A stretch of 64,000 nucleotides of DNA from Paenibacillus sp. yr247 (GCF_900103825.1 NZ_FNIF01000007.1:124001-188000); one strand, 5' to 3'. Positions 26,865 through 34,988 are shown, counted from the stretch's first letter. The notes: a model not told the origin generated them from the sequence alone. A program made the numbers and translations.

Positions 26865-28271
26865 TTACCCTTTGGGCTGAACCCAACGAAACGGCGTCGT
26901 ATTAAAAAACAAATCCGGATTGACCTGCACATTATGCGCCCAAAAGGTAAAGTGCAGATGCGGTCCGGTTGAGAATCCGGTCGTGCCGACCAGTCCAATG
27001 ATATCGCCCTGCTTGACCCGTTCGCCTGGTTTCACGCGCAGCTCTGAGAGATGGGCGTACTGCGAGAAAAGCCCCATTCCATGGTCGATGTAGATGGAAT
27101 TGCCGGTCAAGTACAGGCTGTCGGCCAACGCGACGACCCCATCGTTGGTAGCTTTGATCGGGGTGCCTTCCTTCGCGGCCAGATCAATGGCCAGATGAGA
27201 GCTGTCGTATTTCCCGTTCACATAACGGGTGTACCCATACGGTGTTGTCAAAATCCCCTCGACGGGCTGTACGAACGGCCCGCTGAATAGAAACTCCGGC
27301 TCGGATTGACTTCGCGCCAGATCAATCTTCTTCTGGTCGGCCGCAATGCGCCCCGTATCTTGCTTCATGCTTTCCATCTGAGCTGTTACATTCAGATACT
27401 GTGTTTCGAACTTCTTCGGCCGAATCGTGAGTGTCTGATCACCAATTGGATATTTTCCCGGCTTTGCATTCATCGTGATAGGTAAGTAAGTGAAGTACCC
27501 CGCTCCATAAGGTTGGAGACTATACGTTTTATTCAACCAAGTTATACTCCCAGGTTCGTCGTGACGCACCAGCACTACATCGCCGGGGGCTGCGCTTTCC
27601 GGCACGAGCTTCCACTTTGAACCCATAATCGCTTTGGCTGCATCCTTGGTTGCATAGAGCGCTGATTCCTTCTTCAATTGCTGCAGATGTTTCTTCTCTT
27701 TAAGAATGGCTGCTTTGAGCTCCTCCGTCATTCCATCCACCCAGGTTTGTCCCCCATCTGCTGTGATGAGCAGTGGATTTTTGCTATCCTTGCTACTAGC
27801 GAGAAGCGCCCATCCAATGCGAGGCGTCAGGAATTGTGATTGCTTCACCGGAAAAGTGCTGGCACCTAACGCTACAGTAAGCGGTTTAGGGATATCCTGC
27901 TGACTCGGCGAACCTGCCTCTATGCTAAGCAGCTCTGCTATCGTTCCGTCTGTAGGTAAGGTGCTCGCTGCCTCCTCGGTCGTGAAGTCAGTTCTGACTG
28001 CGTCATGCCACTGCGCCCCGCCATCCTCGGTTCTCACGATCCCATCTGCGTATTTCACCCAGCCTCGATCAAAGTCGAGCATGCGAAATTCCACAGCCTC
28101 TCGGGGTTGTGGCGTCGGCATTGGTGTGGCTACTGCTGCTGTTATATCCGCTTTATGGCTCAATAAAGAGGACGCGCTGAATGACGATTTGCCAATAACA
28201 ATAACGGCACATGCCGCAAGTAGGCAGGCTCCTGCTAATAGCGGCCATTGACGACGTTTTTTTGATTTCAC
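26865..28271 (-). CDS. Membrane-anchored M23 peptidase with Ycf48-like (Asp-box) region
   Basis: A 468-residue protein with a basic N-terminus and one membrane anchor (about 9-30). Next comes a region with Asp-box-like turns (GIVRTEDGGAQW; ITADGGQTWVDG) as in Ycf48/BNR propellers. The C-terminal LytM domain has zinc ligands in HLAIDLA, YAHLSE and GPHLHFTFW. It is expected to cut peptidoglycan cross-bridges outside the membrane. GTG 28271 is chosen because GGGAGG lies 10 bases upstream; longer in-frame ATGs lack this. Confidence 0.86.
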   Translation of the reverse strand: MKSKKRRQWPLLAGACLLAACAVIVIGKSSFSASSLLSHKADITAAVATPMPTPQPREAVEFRMLDFDRGWVKYADGIVRTEDGGAQWHDAVRTDFTTEEAASTLPTDGTIAELLSIEAGSPSQQDIPKPLTVALGASTFPVKQSQFLTPRIGWALLASSKDSKNPLLITADGGQTWVDGMTEELKAAILKEKKHLQQLKKESALYATKDAAKAIMGSKWKLVPESAAPGDVVLVRHDEPGSITWLNKTYSLQPYGAGYFTYLPITMNAKPGKYPIGDQTLTIRPKKFETQYLNVTAQMESMKQDTGRIAADQKKIDLARSQSEPEFLFSGPFVQPVEGILTTPYGYTRYVNGKYDSSHLAIDLAAKEGTPIKATNDGVVALADSLYLTGNSIYIDHGMGLFSQYAHLSELRVKPGERVKQGDIIGLVGTTGFSTGPHLHFTFWAHNVQVNPDLFFNTTPFRWVQPKG

Positions 28272-28340
28272 AGACACTATACCTCCCTCACTTGCGATGG
28301 GTTGTCTCTTCCTGTTCATATGCGTCCATAATAACACAAA

Positions 28341-28370
28341 AAACCCGAAGACATCAGTGTCTTCGGGTTT
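28341..28370 (-). terminator. Terminator of the YdjO-like gene
   Basis: AAACCCGAAGACA (28341-28353) pairs perfectly with TGTCTTCGGGTTT (28358-28370) around TCAG; the minus strand continues with TTTTT. Confidence 0.9.
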
Positions 28371-28377
28371 CGTTATG

Positions 28378-28605
28378 TTAAATTTGCACGCCTTTTTTTA
28401 GCGTTTTCTGATCACTATTCGTGTTATTAACTAAAGGAAGCAACTTGACACTTCGAACCATGGTGGACTGACATAAATGACAAGTCGGTACGTGATCGAA
28501 TGCAAAATTATCTCGCATCCAGCCTTTACAGCCTTCTTTTTCACAAGACCATATCGTCACATTTTCTAGAGGCATCTCTTCAAGCGACTTTTTTCTGGAA
28601 TACAT
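28378..28605 (-). CDS. YdjO-like cold-inducible small zinc-binding protein
   Basis: A 75-residue protein with two CxxC-like pairs (WSCEKEGCKGWMRDNF and PTCHLCQSTM), matching the small YdjO family seen beside cold-shock genes in bacilli. AAGGAGG lies 8 bases before ATG 28605. It follows the csp gene on the same strand, separated by a terminator. Probably binds zinc; molecular role unknown. Confidence 0.82.
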   Translation of the reverse strand: MYSRKKSLEEMPLENVTIWSCEKEGCKGWMRDNFAFDHVPTCHLCQSTMVRSVKLLPLVNNTNSDQKTLKKGVQI

Positions 28606-28668
28606 GATAAACCTCCTTAGAGTTTTGCCGTTTGCAAAACCTTCTTCATAAGCATGGGTTAAATTGAA

Positions 28669-28705
28669 AAAGACTGCCATTACAAAGTAAAGGCAGTCTT
28701 TTTAA
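28669..28705 (-). terminator. Terminator of the first csp gene
   Basis: AAAAAGACTGCC (28669-28680) pairs with GGCAGTCTTTTT (28694-28705). It ends the csp transcript, and read-through would reach the YdjO-like gene. Confidence 0.88.
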
Positions 28706-28710
28706 TTATA

Positions 28711-28911
28711 TTACAGTTTTACAACGTTTTCTGCTTGTGGTCCGCGGTTGCCTTGAACAACGCTGAACTCAACGTGTTGGCCTTCATCCAAAGTTTTGAA
28801 ACCTTCGCCTTGGATTGCGGAGAAGTGAACGAATACATCGTTGCCGCCTTCAACTTCGATGAAACCGAAACCTTTTTCTGCGTTAAACCATTTTACTGTA
28901 CCAGTAGCCAT
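28711..28911 (-). CDS. Cold-shock protein (CspA family), copy 1
   Basis: A 66-residue single cold-shock domain with RNP1 KGFGFIEV and RNP2 VFVHFSAI. It binds single-stranded RNA/DNA and melts mRNA structure at low temperature or in growth transitions. TTGGAGGT precedes ATG 28911. It is nearly identical to the copy at 60358 (changes include T3V, Q/T and S/N positions). A long leader of roughly 130 bases carries a hairpin conserved between the two copies. Confidence 0.96.
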   Translation of the reverse strand: MATGTVKWFNAEKGFGFIEVEGGNDVFVHFSAIQGEGFKTLDEGQHVEFSVVQGNRGPQAENVVKL

Positions 28912-28965
28912 GAGAAATACCTCCAAAAATTATTAACATGTTTTTTATTCTTCAAAGAGAAAAAA

Positions 28966-29022
28966 TTCACACATTGCAAAAGGTTCACTAACAAAAATGA
29001 AAACCCTTTACAATATGTGAAT
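28966..29022 (-). promoter_or_regulatory. Conserved csp leader hairpin, copy 1
   Basis: Within the csp leader, arms 28966-28988 and 29001-29022 can form a stem of about 20 pairs (minus strand: TTCACATATTGTAAAGGGTT against AACCTTTTGCAATGTGTGAA). The same architecture occurs ahead of the second csp gene with different bases but kept pairing. It is likely a cold-responsive mRNA structure. Confidence 0.65.
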
Positions 29023-29048
29023 TCAGGTTCTTTTTGTCGATTGGTTTC

Positions 29049-29077
29049 ATCATACCATATTCCTTTTGAAAACGCAA
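29049..29077 (-). promoter_or_regulatory. Promoter of csp copy 1
   Basis: On the minus strand, TTGCGT (29077-29072) and TATGAT (29054-29049) are 17 bases apart, ahead of the leader starting near 29040. The second csp gene has an equally spaced TTGCAT/TACAGT. Confidence 0.65.
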
Positions 29078-29122
29078 ACTATTTCCAGTTGATTTACAAG
29101 TATGTAATCGCTTACCTCACGA

Positions 29123-29250
29123 AATGGGCTATAGCGTACAAGTTGGTTAACCCCTACTTAAGTCTAGGTATTCACTTAGTCCCTGGACCGTCAGCGGAAC
29201 TCAAAATCATCCGGAGTGAGCGGGGGAAGTACGGTTGTGTGAGATTATGT
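29123..29250 (+). ncRNA. Candidate non-coding element sharing blocks with 2523-2650
   Basis: There is no ORF. AATGGGCTATAG (29123-29134) is identical to 2523-2534, and TAGTCC-C-TGGACCGTCAGCG (29177-29195) resembles TAGTCC-AA-TGGACCATGTTAGCG at 2623-2645, in the same order and strand. The stretch is more GC-rich than its surroundings. It could be a shortened copy of the same RNA or mobile-element relic. The spacing differs (54 versus 100 bases), so homology is tentative. Confidence 0.3.
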
Positions 29251-29259
29251 GACATTAAC

Positions 29260-29289
29260 TTGACAAATTGATCCTTATCGGTTTACTCT
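29260..29289 (+). promoter_or_regulatory. Promoter of the riboswitch-amidohydrolase transcript
   Basis: TTGACA (29260-29265), an 18-base spacer and TACTCT (29284-29289) place transcription start near 29296, just ahead of the purine aptamer. Confidence 0.55.
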
Positions 29290-29317
29290 AGAGGAAAGCA
29301 GGAACTGAATACTACCC

Positions 29318-29386
29318 ATTTCGTATAACCTTAATAATTGGATTAAGGGTCTCTACTTAGAAACCGTAAATTTCTAGCTACGAAAA
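29318..29386 (+). promoter_or_regulatory. Purine riboswitch aptamer, guanine class (C74)
   Basis: P1 pairs TTTCGTA (29319-29325) with TACGAAA (29379-29385). P2 is CCTTAAT/ATTAAGG with a loop containing TTGG. The J2/3 core is GTCTCTAC (29349-29356). P3 is TAGAAA/TTTCTA closed by the invariant loop CCGTAAA (29364-29370). The layout is that of the pbuE adenine switch, but the specificity base before P1 is C, as in guanine sensors. The base at the A73 equivalent is G, which is unusual. Confidence 0.88.
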
Positions 29387-29426
29387 ATGTGCGCATTTTA
29401 GCATATTTTTCGTGGCTAGTTTTTTT
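29374..29426 (+). terminator. Riboswitch expression-platform terminator (ON-switch design)
   Basis: A 19-pair stem (29374-29392 with 29401-29419, two G-T wobbles) is followed by TTTTTTT. Its 5' arm contains the 3' strands of aptamer P3 and P1 (CTAGCTACGAA), so ligand-stabilised P1 would block the terminator and turn transcription on. Confidence 0.85.
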
Positions 29427-29472
29427 GTGTTCATAGCTTCATACAATAAGCAGAAGTAGGAGGTTAATAACG

Positions 29473-30807
29473 ATGGCGAACATTCTAATTAAACACGCAG
29501 AAATTGTGACGATGAACCGCGACGGAGATATACTAACAGGGGATATTTTGATCGAAAATGACCGAATAACCGCGATTGGCCCGGACTTGAACCCCGTACA
29601 AGCGGATACAATCATTGACGCTAAACATCGGACGATCATTCCAGGCTTTGTTCAAACGCACATTCATTTATGCCAAACGTTATTCCGCGGCAAGGGTGAC
29701 GATCTGGAGTTAATGGATTGGCTGAAACATCGGATATGGCCGCTTGAAGCTTCGCATGATGAGGATTCGATCTATTATTCAGCTATGCTCGGCATCGGAG
29801 AGTTGATTCAAAGCGGCACGACGACCATCGTCGATATGGAGACGGTTCACCATACCGACTTTGCTTTTCAGGCCATTGCCGCAAGCGGAATCCGAGCCCT
29901 GTCCGGCAAGGTGATGATGGACAAAGGGGACGAGGTGCCTTTCGCCTTACAGGAGAAGACCTCCGAATCACTCCAACAAAGCGTCGATTTGCTGGAGAAA
30001 TGGAACGGCCACGACGGCGGACGCATCCAATATGCATTCTCTCCACGATTCGTTATCTCGTGTACGGAGGAGCTGCTTCGTGAGGTTCGCAGCTTGTCGG
30101 AGCACTACCAAGTGAAGGTACACACGCACGCTTCCGAGAATCTCGGCGAGATCGAGATTGTGCAGGCAGAGACCGGCATGCGTAATGTCGTCTACCTCGA
30201 TCATCTCGGCTTGGCGAATGAGCGCCTGATTCTGGCACACTGCATTTGGCTCGACGATCAAGAGAAGCGCATCATCCATGAACGCGGCGTGCATGTGAGC
30301 CATTGTCCCGGCTCTAACCTGAAGCTGGCTTCCGGCATCGCCGATACACCTGACATGCTGAAGCTCGATATCTCCGTCAGCCTGGGAGCCGATGGCGCGC
30401 CGTGCAACAACAATCTCGATATGTTTAACGAGATGCGTTTGGCTGCGCTTATCCAGAAGCCAAAACATGGTCCGACGGCGATGGATGCACATACGGTTTT
30501 CCGCATGGCAACCATTGGGGGCGCCCGTGCGGTCGGCATGGAGAAGGAGATCGGCAGCCTCGAAGTCGGCAAGAAGGCCGACCTAGCGATTCTCGATCTG
30601 AACAATTTCCACACGTATCCGTCCTTCGATGTGGATCCGATCTCGCGCATCGTTTACTCGGCGACACGAGCTGATGTGGAAACGACGATCATTAACGGTC
30701 GTATTGTCATGGAAAACCGCATCATGCGGACGATCGACAAGGATATCGTCCTGCCTGAAGCGAACCGCTCCATTCAGCGTCTGTTGAAGCGCGCCAATCT
30801 ACGCTAA
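29473..30807 (+). CDS. Purine-deaminase-family amidohydrolase (guanine deaminase or MTA/SAH/5'-deoxyadenosine deaminase type)
   Basis: A 444-residue TRZ/ATZ-type amidohydrolase: metal ligands H63 and H65 (THIHLCQTLFRG), H217/H219 (VHTHASE), H256 (LAHCIWLD) and D307 (LGADGAPCNNN) are intact, and C-terminal GSLEVGKKADLAILDL completes the barrel-flanking domain. Family members deaminate MTA, SAH, 5'-deoxyadenosine or guanine. The guanine-class ON riboswitch in the leader argues that guanine, or a guanine-like purine, induces it. AGGAGG lies 10 bases before ATG 29473. Substrate needs assay. Confidence 0.88.
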   Translation: MANILIKHAEIVTMNRDGDILTGDILIENDRITAIGPDLNPVQADTIIDAKHRTIIPGFVQTHIHLCQTLFRGKGDDLELMDWLKHRIWPLEASHDEDSIYYSAMLGIGELIQSGTTTIVDMETVHHTDFAFQAIAASGIRALSGKVMMDKGDEVPFALQEKTSESLQQSVDLLEKWNGHDGGRIQYAFSPRFVISCTEELLREVRSLSEHYQVKVHTHASENLGEIEIVQAETGMRNVVYLDHLGLANERLILAHCIWLDDQEKRIIHERGVHVSHCPGSNLKLASGIADTPDMLKLDISVSLGADGAPCNNNLDMFNEMRLAALIQKPKHGPTAMDAHTVFRMATIGGARAVGMEKEIGSLEVGKKADLAILDLNNFHTYPSFDVDPISRIVYSATRADVETTIINGRIVMENRIMRTIDKDIVLPEANRSIQRLLKRANLR

Positions 30808-30825
30808 AGCAGCATCTAACGCGCC

Positions 30826-30878
30826 AAAGCCCGCAGACCAATTAGCATGAATGCTAATTGGTCTGCGGGCTTTTTTTT
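30826..30878 (+). terminator. Terminator of the amidohydrolase gene
   Basis: A perfect 23-pair stem (30826-30848 with 30851-30873; AAAGCCCGCAGACC at its base) around GA runs into eight T residues at 30871-30878. Confidence 0.95.
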
Positions 30879-30893
30879 ATGCAAGTCATTTTA

Positions 30894-31733
30894 TTAGCCT
30901 TTCAGCCCTGTCGTTGCGATTCCTTCCACGATATACTTTTGGAACATAAAGAATATCAAAAATTGCGGAATGAGCGACAGTACGGACATAGCGAACATAT
31001 AGCCCCAATTCGATACAGAAGACGGATCCGAAAACATGCGCAATCCCATGGAAACCGTAAATAATTTCGGATCGTTCAAGTAAATTAACGGTCCCAAAAA
31101 ATCGTCCCATGTCCACATAAATGAAAAGATAGCGACAGTCATTAAAGCCGGTTTCGCAAGAGGCAAAATAACCCTCCAAAAAATATTGTACGTATTGCAT
31201 CCGTCAATTACCGCTGCCTCGTCCAGCTCACGAGGAATACCACGAAAAAATTGAATCATCAGAAAAATAAAGAATGGGGTTCCGCCGATATAATGGGGAA
31301 CAATAAGGGGCAAAAACGTATTTACCCAGCCTAACTTTTGGAACATAATATACTGCGGAATCATTGTAACCTGACCAGGAAGCATCATGGTGATCATCAA
31401 ACAGGCGAAAAAAAACGAACGTGTTCGAAATTTCAATCTTGCGAACCCGAACGCAACTACACTTGATGAAAACAGGGTTCCAATCAAACCTGCCAAAGTA
31501 ATTGTTGTGGAGTTTCGAAAGAAAGTGGAAAAACTTGTCGTCCCAAAGCCGTTCCAGCCATTGATGTAGTTTTTCCATTCTATTGTGGATGGAATTAAAG
31601 ATCCCGCATACTTAAATATCTCCGATTCCGGCTTCAAGGAACTCGCTAGTGTCCATAATATCGGGTAAATCATCAAAAGCCCAAACCCGATTACAAATGT
31701 ATGAAAGCATATGCGTCGAACAGACAATGTCAT
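30894..31733 (-). CDS. CUT1 sugar ABC transporter permease (MalG-like)
   Basis: A 279-residue permease with six membrane helices and the EAA loop region IPRELDEAAVIDGCNTYNIFWRVILP that docks the ATPase. It is the last gene of a three-gene unit with the MalF-like permease and binding protein; its ATG directly follows the MalF-like stop. No ATPase is encoded in the cluster, so a shared MsmX-type ATPase is expected. Substrate unknown. Confidence 0.93.
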   Translation of the reverse strand: MTLSVRRICFHTFVIGFGLLMIYPILWTLASSLKPESEIFKYAGSLIPSTIEWKNYINGWNGFGTTSFSTFFRNSTTITLAGLIGTLFSSSVVAFGFARLKFRTRSFFFACLMITMMLPGQVTMIPQYIMFQKLGWVNTFLPLIVPHYIGGTPFFIFLMIQFFRGIPRELDEAAVIDGCNTYNIFWRVILPLAKPALMTVAIFSFMWTWDDFLGPLIYLNDPKLFTVSMGLRMFSDPSSVSNWGYMFAMSVLSLIPQFLIFFMFQKYIVEGIATTGLKG

Positions 31734-32630
31734 CTATTTGCCTCCTTCAGACTCGTAATACACCCAGGCCGAGGAAGATTTAAAGACGAGTGCAGTCAAT
31801 AAACCGATGATCAAAAGCAGTACCCAAGCCATCGCCGAGGCATATCCCATTTGAAAGTGGGTGAAAGCGTTTTGATATAAATAGACGGCGTAAAATAAAG
31901 TTCGGTCAAGCGGTCCTCCTGCTGTTATCAGAAAGCTTTGCGTAAAGGACATAAACCCGCCGATCATTTGCATCACTAAATTAAAGAAAATGACTGGGGT
32001 TAGCATGGGCAGCGTAATTCTAAAGAAATTAGATGCTTTACTCGCTCCATCGACCGCTGCCGCTTCGTACAATTCTTTTGGGATTTGTTTAAGGCCTGCC
32101 ATAAAAATCAGCATCGGAGAACCGAATTGCCACAGCACGAGCAGGATAAGTGACCATAATGCCGTATTTGGCTCTGTAATCCAATCTATGCCTTTTATGC
32201 CCAACAGCGAGAGTCCGCTATTTAGAGCTCCATGCAAGCCAAACAACTGCTTCCACATCACCGAAACAGCCACACTGCCGCCAATAATCGACGGAATATA
32301 GTAGACTGTTCGATAAAATCTAACACCGCGGTAATTCCTCGTAAACAGAGTTGCTACAAAAAGGGCAAATATCAATTTCAAAGGAACGGATATAAAAACG
32401 AATAAAAAAGTTACTTTAACAGAAGTCCAGAAGCGCGAATCTTTCGTAAACATGTGAATGTAATTATCCGAGCCAACCCAATTTGGGCTTGACAGCATAT
32501 CATAATCCGTGAAGGACAAATAAAGTGAAGCCAAGATAGGGCCAAGTGTGAACACCAAGAATCCCAACAACCAAGGTGAAATAAAGCTAAGTCCGACTAT
32601 TTCTCTTTTGATTTGTCTATTCAATCCCAT
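31734..32630 (-). CDS. CUT1 sugar ABC transporter permease (MalF-like)
   Basis: A 298-residue permease with six membrane helices and EAA loop IPKELYEAAAVDGASKASNFF. ATG 32630 follows AAGGGAG closely; TTG 32624 is an alternative start with better spacing. A 9-pair hairpin upstream separates it from the binding-protein gene. It forms the channel with the MalG-like partner. Confidence 0.92.
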   Translation of the reverse strand: MGLNRQIKREIVGLSFISPWLLGFLVFTLGPILASLYLSFTDYDMLSSPNWVGSDNYIHMFTKDSRFWTSVKVTFLFVFISVPLKLIFALFVATLFTRNYRGVRFYRTVYYIPSIIGGSVAVSVMWKQLFGLHGALNSGLSLLGIKGIDWITEPNTALWSLILLVLWQFGSPMLIFMAGLKQIPKELYEAAAVDGASKASNFFRITLPMLTPVIFFNLVMQMIGGFMSFTQSFLITAGGPLDRTLFYAVYLYQNAFTHFQMGYASAMAWVLLLIIGLLTALVFKSSSAWVYYESEGGK

Positions 32631-32646
32631 CACTCCCTTAAGAATA

Positions 32647-32675
32647 CAAGCCATCCTGATGTAGAAGATGGCTTG
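32647..32675 (-). terminator. Intercistronic hairpin between binding protein and permeases
   Basis: CAAGCCATC (32647-32655) pairs with GATGGCTTG (32667-32675). There is no strong T-run, so it is more likely an mRNA-stabilising or attenuating hairpin that raises binding-protein levels. Confidence 0.5.
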
Positions 32676-32720
32676 TTCCACAAATTCATTGGTTCAGATT
32701 ATTTGATTCACAGGAATCAC

Positions 32721-34019
32721 TTACTTATTTGCACTTAGTATGGTAACGGCCTCGCTCCGGAATTGCTTTGCCGCATCTTGAGGGGGTGTTTTTCCATAGA
32801 GCACCTCGTCTTGAAGGCGCTTTAACAAATCTGAAACCTTACTTCCTCCTTTGGGAGCCGGCGGGTCAATCTGGCGCGAGTGTTTTTGGACATAATCAAT
32901 ATAATTGAAATGTTCTTTCGCTCCGCCGTCCAGTTTCGGCAGCAAATACTCACGCACTTTGGAGGAAATCGGAACTCCGCGTTCGCCGAACAAAACATCA
33001 TTCGCTTTTAAGTCATTCGTGAAATAATCTACAAATTTTACAGCCGCTTCTTTATGTTTGGAGTCCGACGCTACCGAGAAAAATAACGCAGGCTTCAAAT
33101 AATTACCTTCCTGGCCGCCGGCAATACCCGGAAGTGGAATCAATTTCAGTGGATGTTTAGCGTAATTGGTAAAGGCAACAACCAGGTTGCTTGTAAAAGG
33201 ACGTACAGCGGAATTCCCCTTCACAATTAAAGTATCCGGGTCGCTCTTGATCGCATTGAGAATTTGTGGAGGAGCCATTAAACCGTCTTTAACCAAATTG
33301 CTTTCCATCGAGAAAAAGTCAGTTAAATATTGGTCGTTGTCATATCCAAGCCCATTTCCTTCTTTATTGTATAATGACATACCTCGATCTCTTAAATAGT
33401 ACCCAAAGTCAAATGTCGTATCGATCGGATAAAAGTCCTCTTTGCCTACCTTTTTCTTCAGATCTTTGGCAATTTGAGTTATATCGTCAAAAGTGTAACC
33501 CTCTTTAGGTGGAGAAACACCTGTTTTTTGGAATACTTCCGGATCAATCAGCATGGCAGGCGCATTTGCTCCCAGATTAACTGCATACAGGTTATTATTC
33601 ATTTTCCCGCCGTTGATGAACAAGTCATTGACATCTTTCAAATCAAGCTTTCCGGTTTTAACGTAGGAGTCAAGAGGTTCCAGAAGCTTGCGCGTCGTAT
33701 ACTCACCGAGATAGCCGTAGTCCATCTGGAATACATCGGGTAAGTTTTTCCCTGCCGCTTCGGTTGCCATCTTGGTCCAGTAATCACCAAAGCTTGCATA
33801 TTCGGTCTCGATCTTAATATTCGGATTCTGCTCTTCAAACATTTTGATTACTTTCAAGGTTCGGTCATGCCGGTCTTGTCCACCCCACCAAGCAATTTTG
33901 AGTGTTTGGGGACCCTCTTTGACCGCTGCTTCTTTTGAACTGCTGCATCCGACAGCCCCTAACGATAATGTTGCTGTGAGCAGGAAAGCCCCAATCTTGA
34001 TAATCGCATTTTTTTTCAT
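32721..34019 (-). CDS. Extracellular sugar-binding lipoprotein (CUT1)
   Basis: A 432-residue family 1 solute-binding lipoprotein with lipobox LGAVGCSSS and mature-domain start TLKIAWWGGQDRHDRTLKVI. It captures a carbohydrate for the two permeases that follow. It is distantly related to the binding proteins at 34989 and 56930, which share WWG-Q-RHD-TLK. A cre-like site lies 23 bases upstream of the start codon. Confidence 0.92.
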   Translation of the reverse strand: MKKNAIIKIGAFLLTATLSLGAVGCSSSKEAAVKEGPQTLKIAWWGGQDRHDRTLKVIKMFEEQNPNIKIETEYASFGDYWTKMATEAAGKNLPDVFQMDYGYLGEYTTRKLLEPLDSYVKTGKLDLKDVNDLFINGGKMNNNLYAVNLGANAPAMLIDPEVFQKTGVSPPKEGYTFDDITQIAKDLKKKVGKEDFYPIDTTFDFGYYLRDRGMSLYNKEGNGLGYDNDQYLTDFFSMESNLVKDGLMAPPQILNAIKSDPDTLIVKGNSAVRPFTSNLVVAFTNYAKHPLKLIPLPGIAGGQEGNYLKPALFFSVASDSKHKEAAVKFVDYFTNDLKANDVLFGERGVPISSKVREYLLPKLDGGAKEHFNYIDYVQKHSRQIDPPAPKGGSKVSDLLKRLQDEVLYGKTPPQDAAKQFRSEAVTILSANK

Positions 34020-34041
34020 TTGATTTTCCTCCCTCGCTTAC

Positions 34042-34055
34042 TGAAAGCGATTTCA
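34042..34055 (-). promoter_or_regulatory. cre (CcpA) site
   Basis: TGAAAGCGATTTCA matches the catabolite-responsive element consensus TGWAANCGNTNWCA at all positions, and the reverse strand matches as well. Its place just ahead of the binding-protein gene suggests glucose repression of this sugar operon. Confidence 0.7.
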
Positions 34056-34137
34056 TTTTTATTTTGCGAAAAGTCACAGCTTTTCGCATTTCTTCATTTC
34101 GCGCGAGCCGCTGTGACTATTTCGGAAAATACAATCT

Positions 34138-34965
34138 TTAATTCCATTCTAAATGAGCTTCCACTAAAAGCTTCTTCAATGCTTTCACAGCTACAACAAA
34201 TAATTCGGGTCCGCTGAAGCCTTGAAAGGGGCCTGCCGCTGATAAATGCGGCTCCAGAGATAGGAAGCCGTTAAAATTTTGTTCTCTCAATACCTGAACA
34301 AGCTGCTGTAATTGCCCGTCGCCCTCGCCGGCAGGAACAACCTTTCTGCTTTCAGTCAGCGCATCCTTAATGTGATAGTAAGCAATATAAGGCGCAACCA
34401 ATGGATAAGCCTCCGTCATGGGGCTTACTCCACATTGAACGTAGTTAGCCGGATCAAATGCTCCACGCAGATTCGATGAATCGCATGCAAGGAAGATTTC
34501 CTGACAGCGCTCACCGGTATCTCCATATATATCTTTCTCATTTTCATGCAATAATTGAACGCCTTCTTGTTCCGCCAATCTCGTTAGCTGCTTCATGCGG
34601 CTCAAGACTTCTTCACGGTATACAGTGGGATCATCTCCCTCTGGTATAAAAAAAGAGAAGATGCGTATAAACGGGGCGCTAAAATATTTGGCTACATAGA
34701 TGGCTCTCTTGAAATCTTCCATATGTGGCTCAAAGGAATCCGTAATTTTTATTTTCCCGATCGGGGATCCAATTGAAGATACTTTGAAGCCGCGGGCATC
34801 AAGACGCTCTTTAACTCGAGCGAGTTCGTCGTCCGTCAGTTTTAACACATTCTTGTCCCATACCCCTCTAAATTCGATATGAGAGATGCCCTCGGAAGCC
34901 AATACATCCAATTGAACTTCTAAATCGGGCGAAATTTCGTCAGCAAAGCCCGTTAATGTAATCAT
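34138..34965 (-). CDS. Sugar phosphate isomerase/epimerase-like TIM-barrel protein
   Basis: A 275-residue AP-endonuclease-2/xylose-isomerase-like TIM barrel (TGFADEISPDLEVQLDVLASEG; LLHENEKDIYG; AFDPANYVQCG; YYHIKDAL; FLSLEPHL). The acidic and His residues that bind a divalent metal in this fold are visible. It probably isomerises, epimerises or dehydrates a sugar or inositol derivative. It lies between two binding-protein genes on the same strand, suggesting it processes the imported sugar. Confidence 0.87.
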   Translation of the reverse strand: MITLTGFADEISPDLEVQLDVLASEGISHIEFRGVWDKNVLKLTDDELARVKERLDARGFKVSSIGSPIGKIKITDSFEPHMEDFKRAIYVAKYFSAPFIRIFSFFIPEGDDPTVYREEVLSRMKQLTRLAEQEGVQLLHENEKDIYGDTGERCQEIFLACDSSNLRGAFDPANYVQCGVSPMTEAYPLVAPYIAYYHIKDALTESRKVVPAGEGDGQLQQLVQVLREQNFNGFLSLEPHLSAAGPFQGFSGPELFVVAVKALKKLLVEAHLEWN

Positions 34966-34988
34966 TTACTCCACTCCTTTCCTATCCT

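Noticed and set aside
29195..29245. Group II intron domain V-like string near GAGCGGGGGAAGTACGGTT
   Set aside because: The two halves do not form the 34-base domain V hairpin, and no reverse transcriptase or intron ends are present.
28735..29271. Long plus-strand ORF opposite csp copy 1
   Set aside because: It is antisense to a clear cold-shock gene and its structured leader, with no recognisable protein features.
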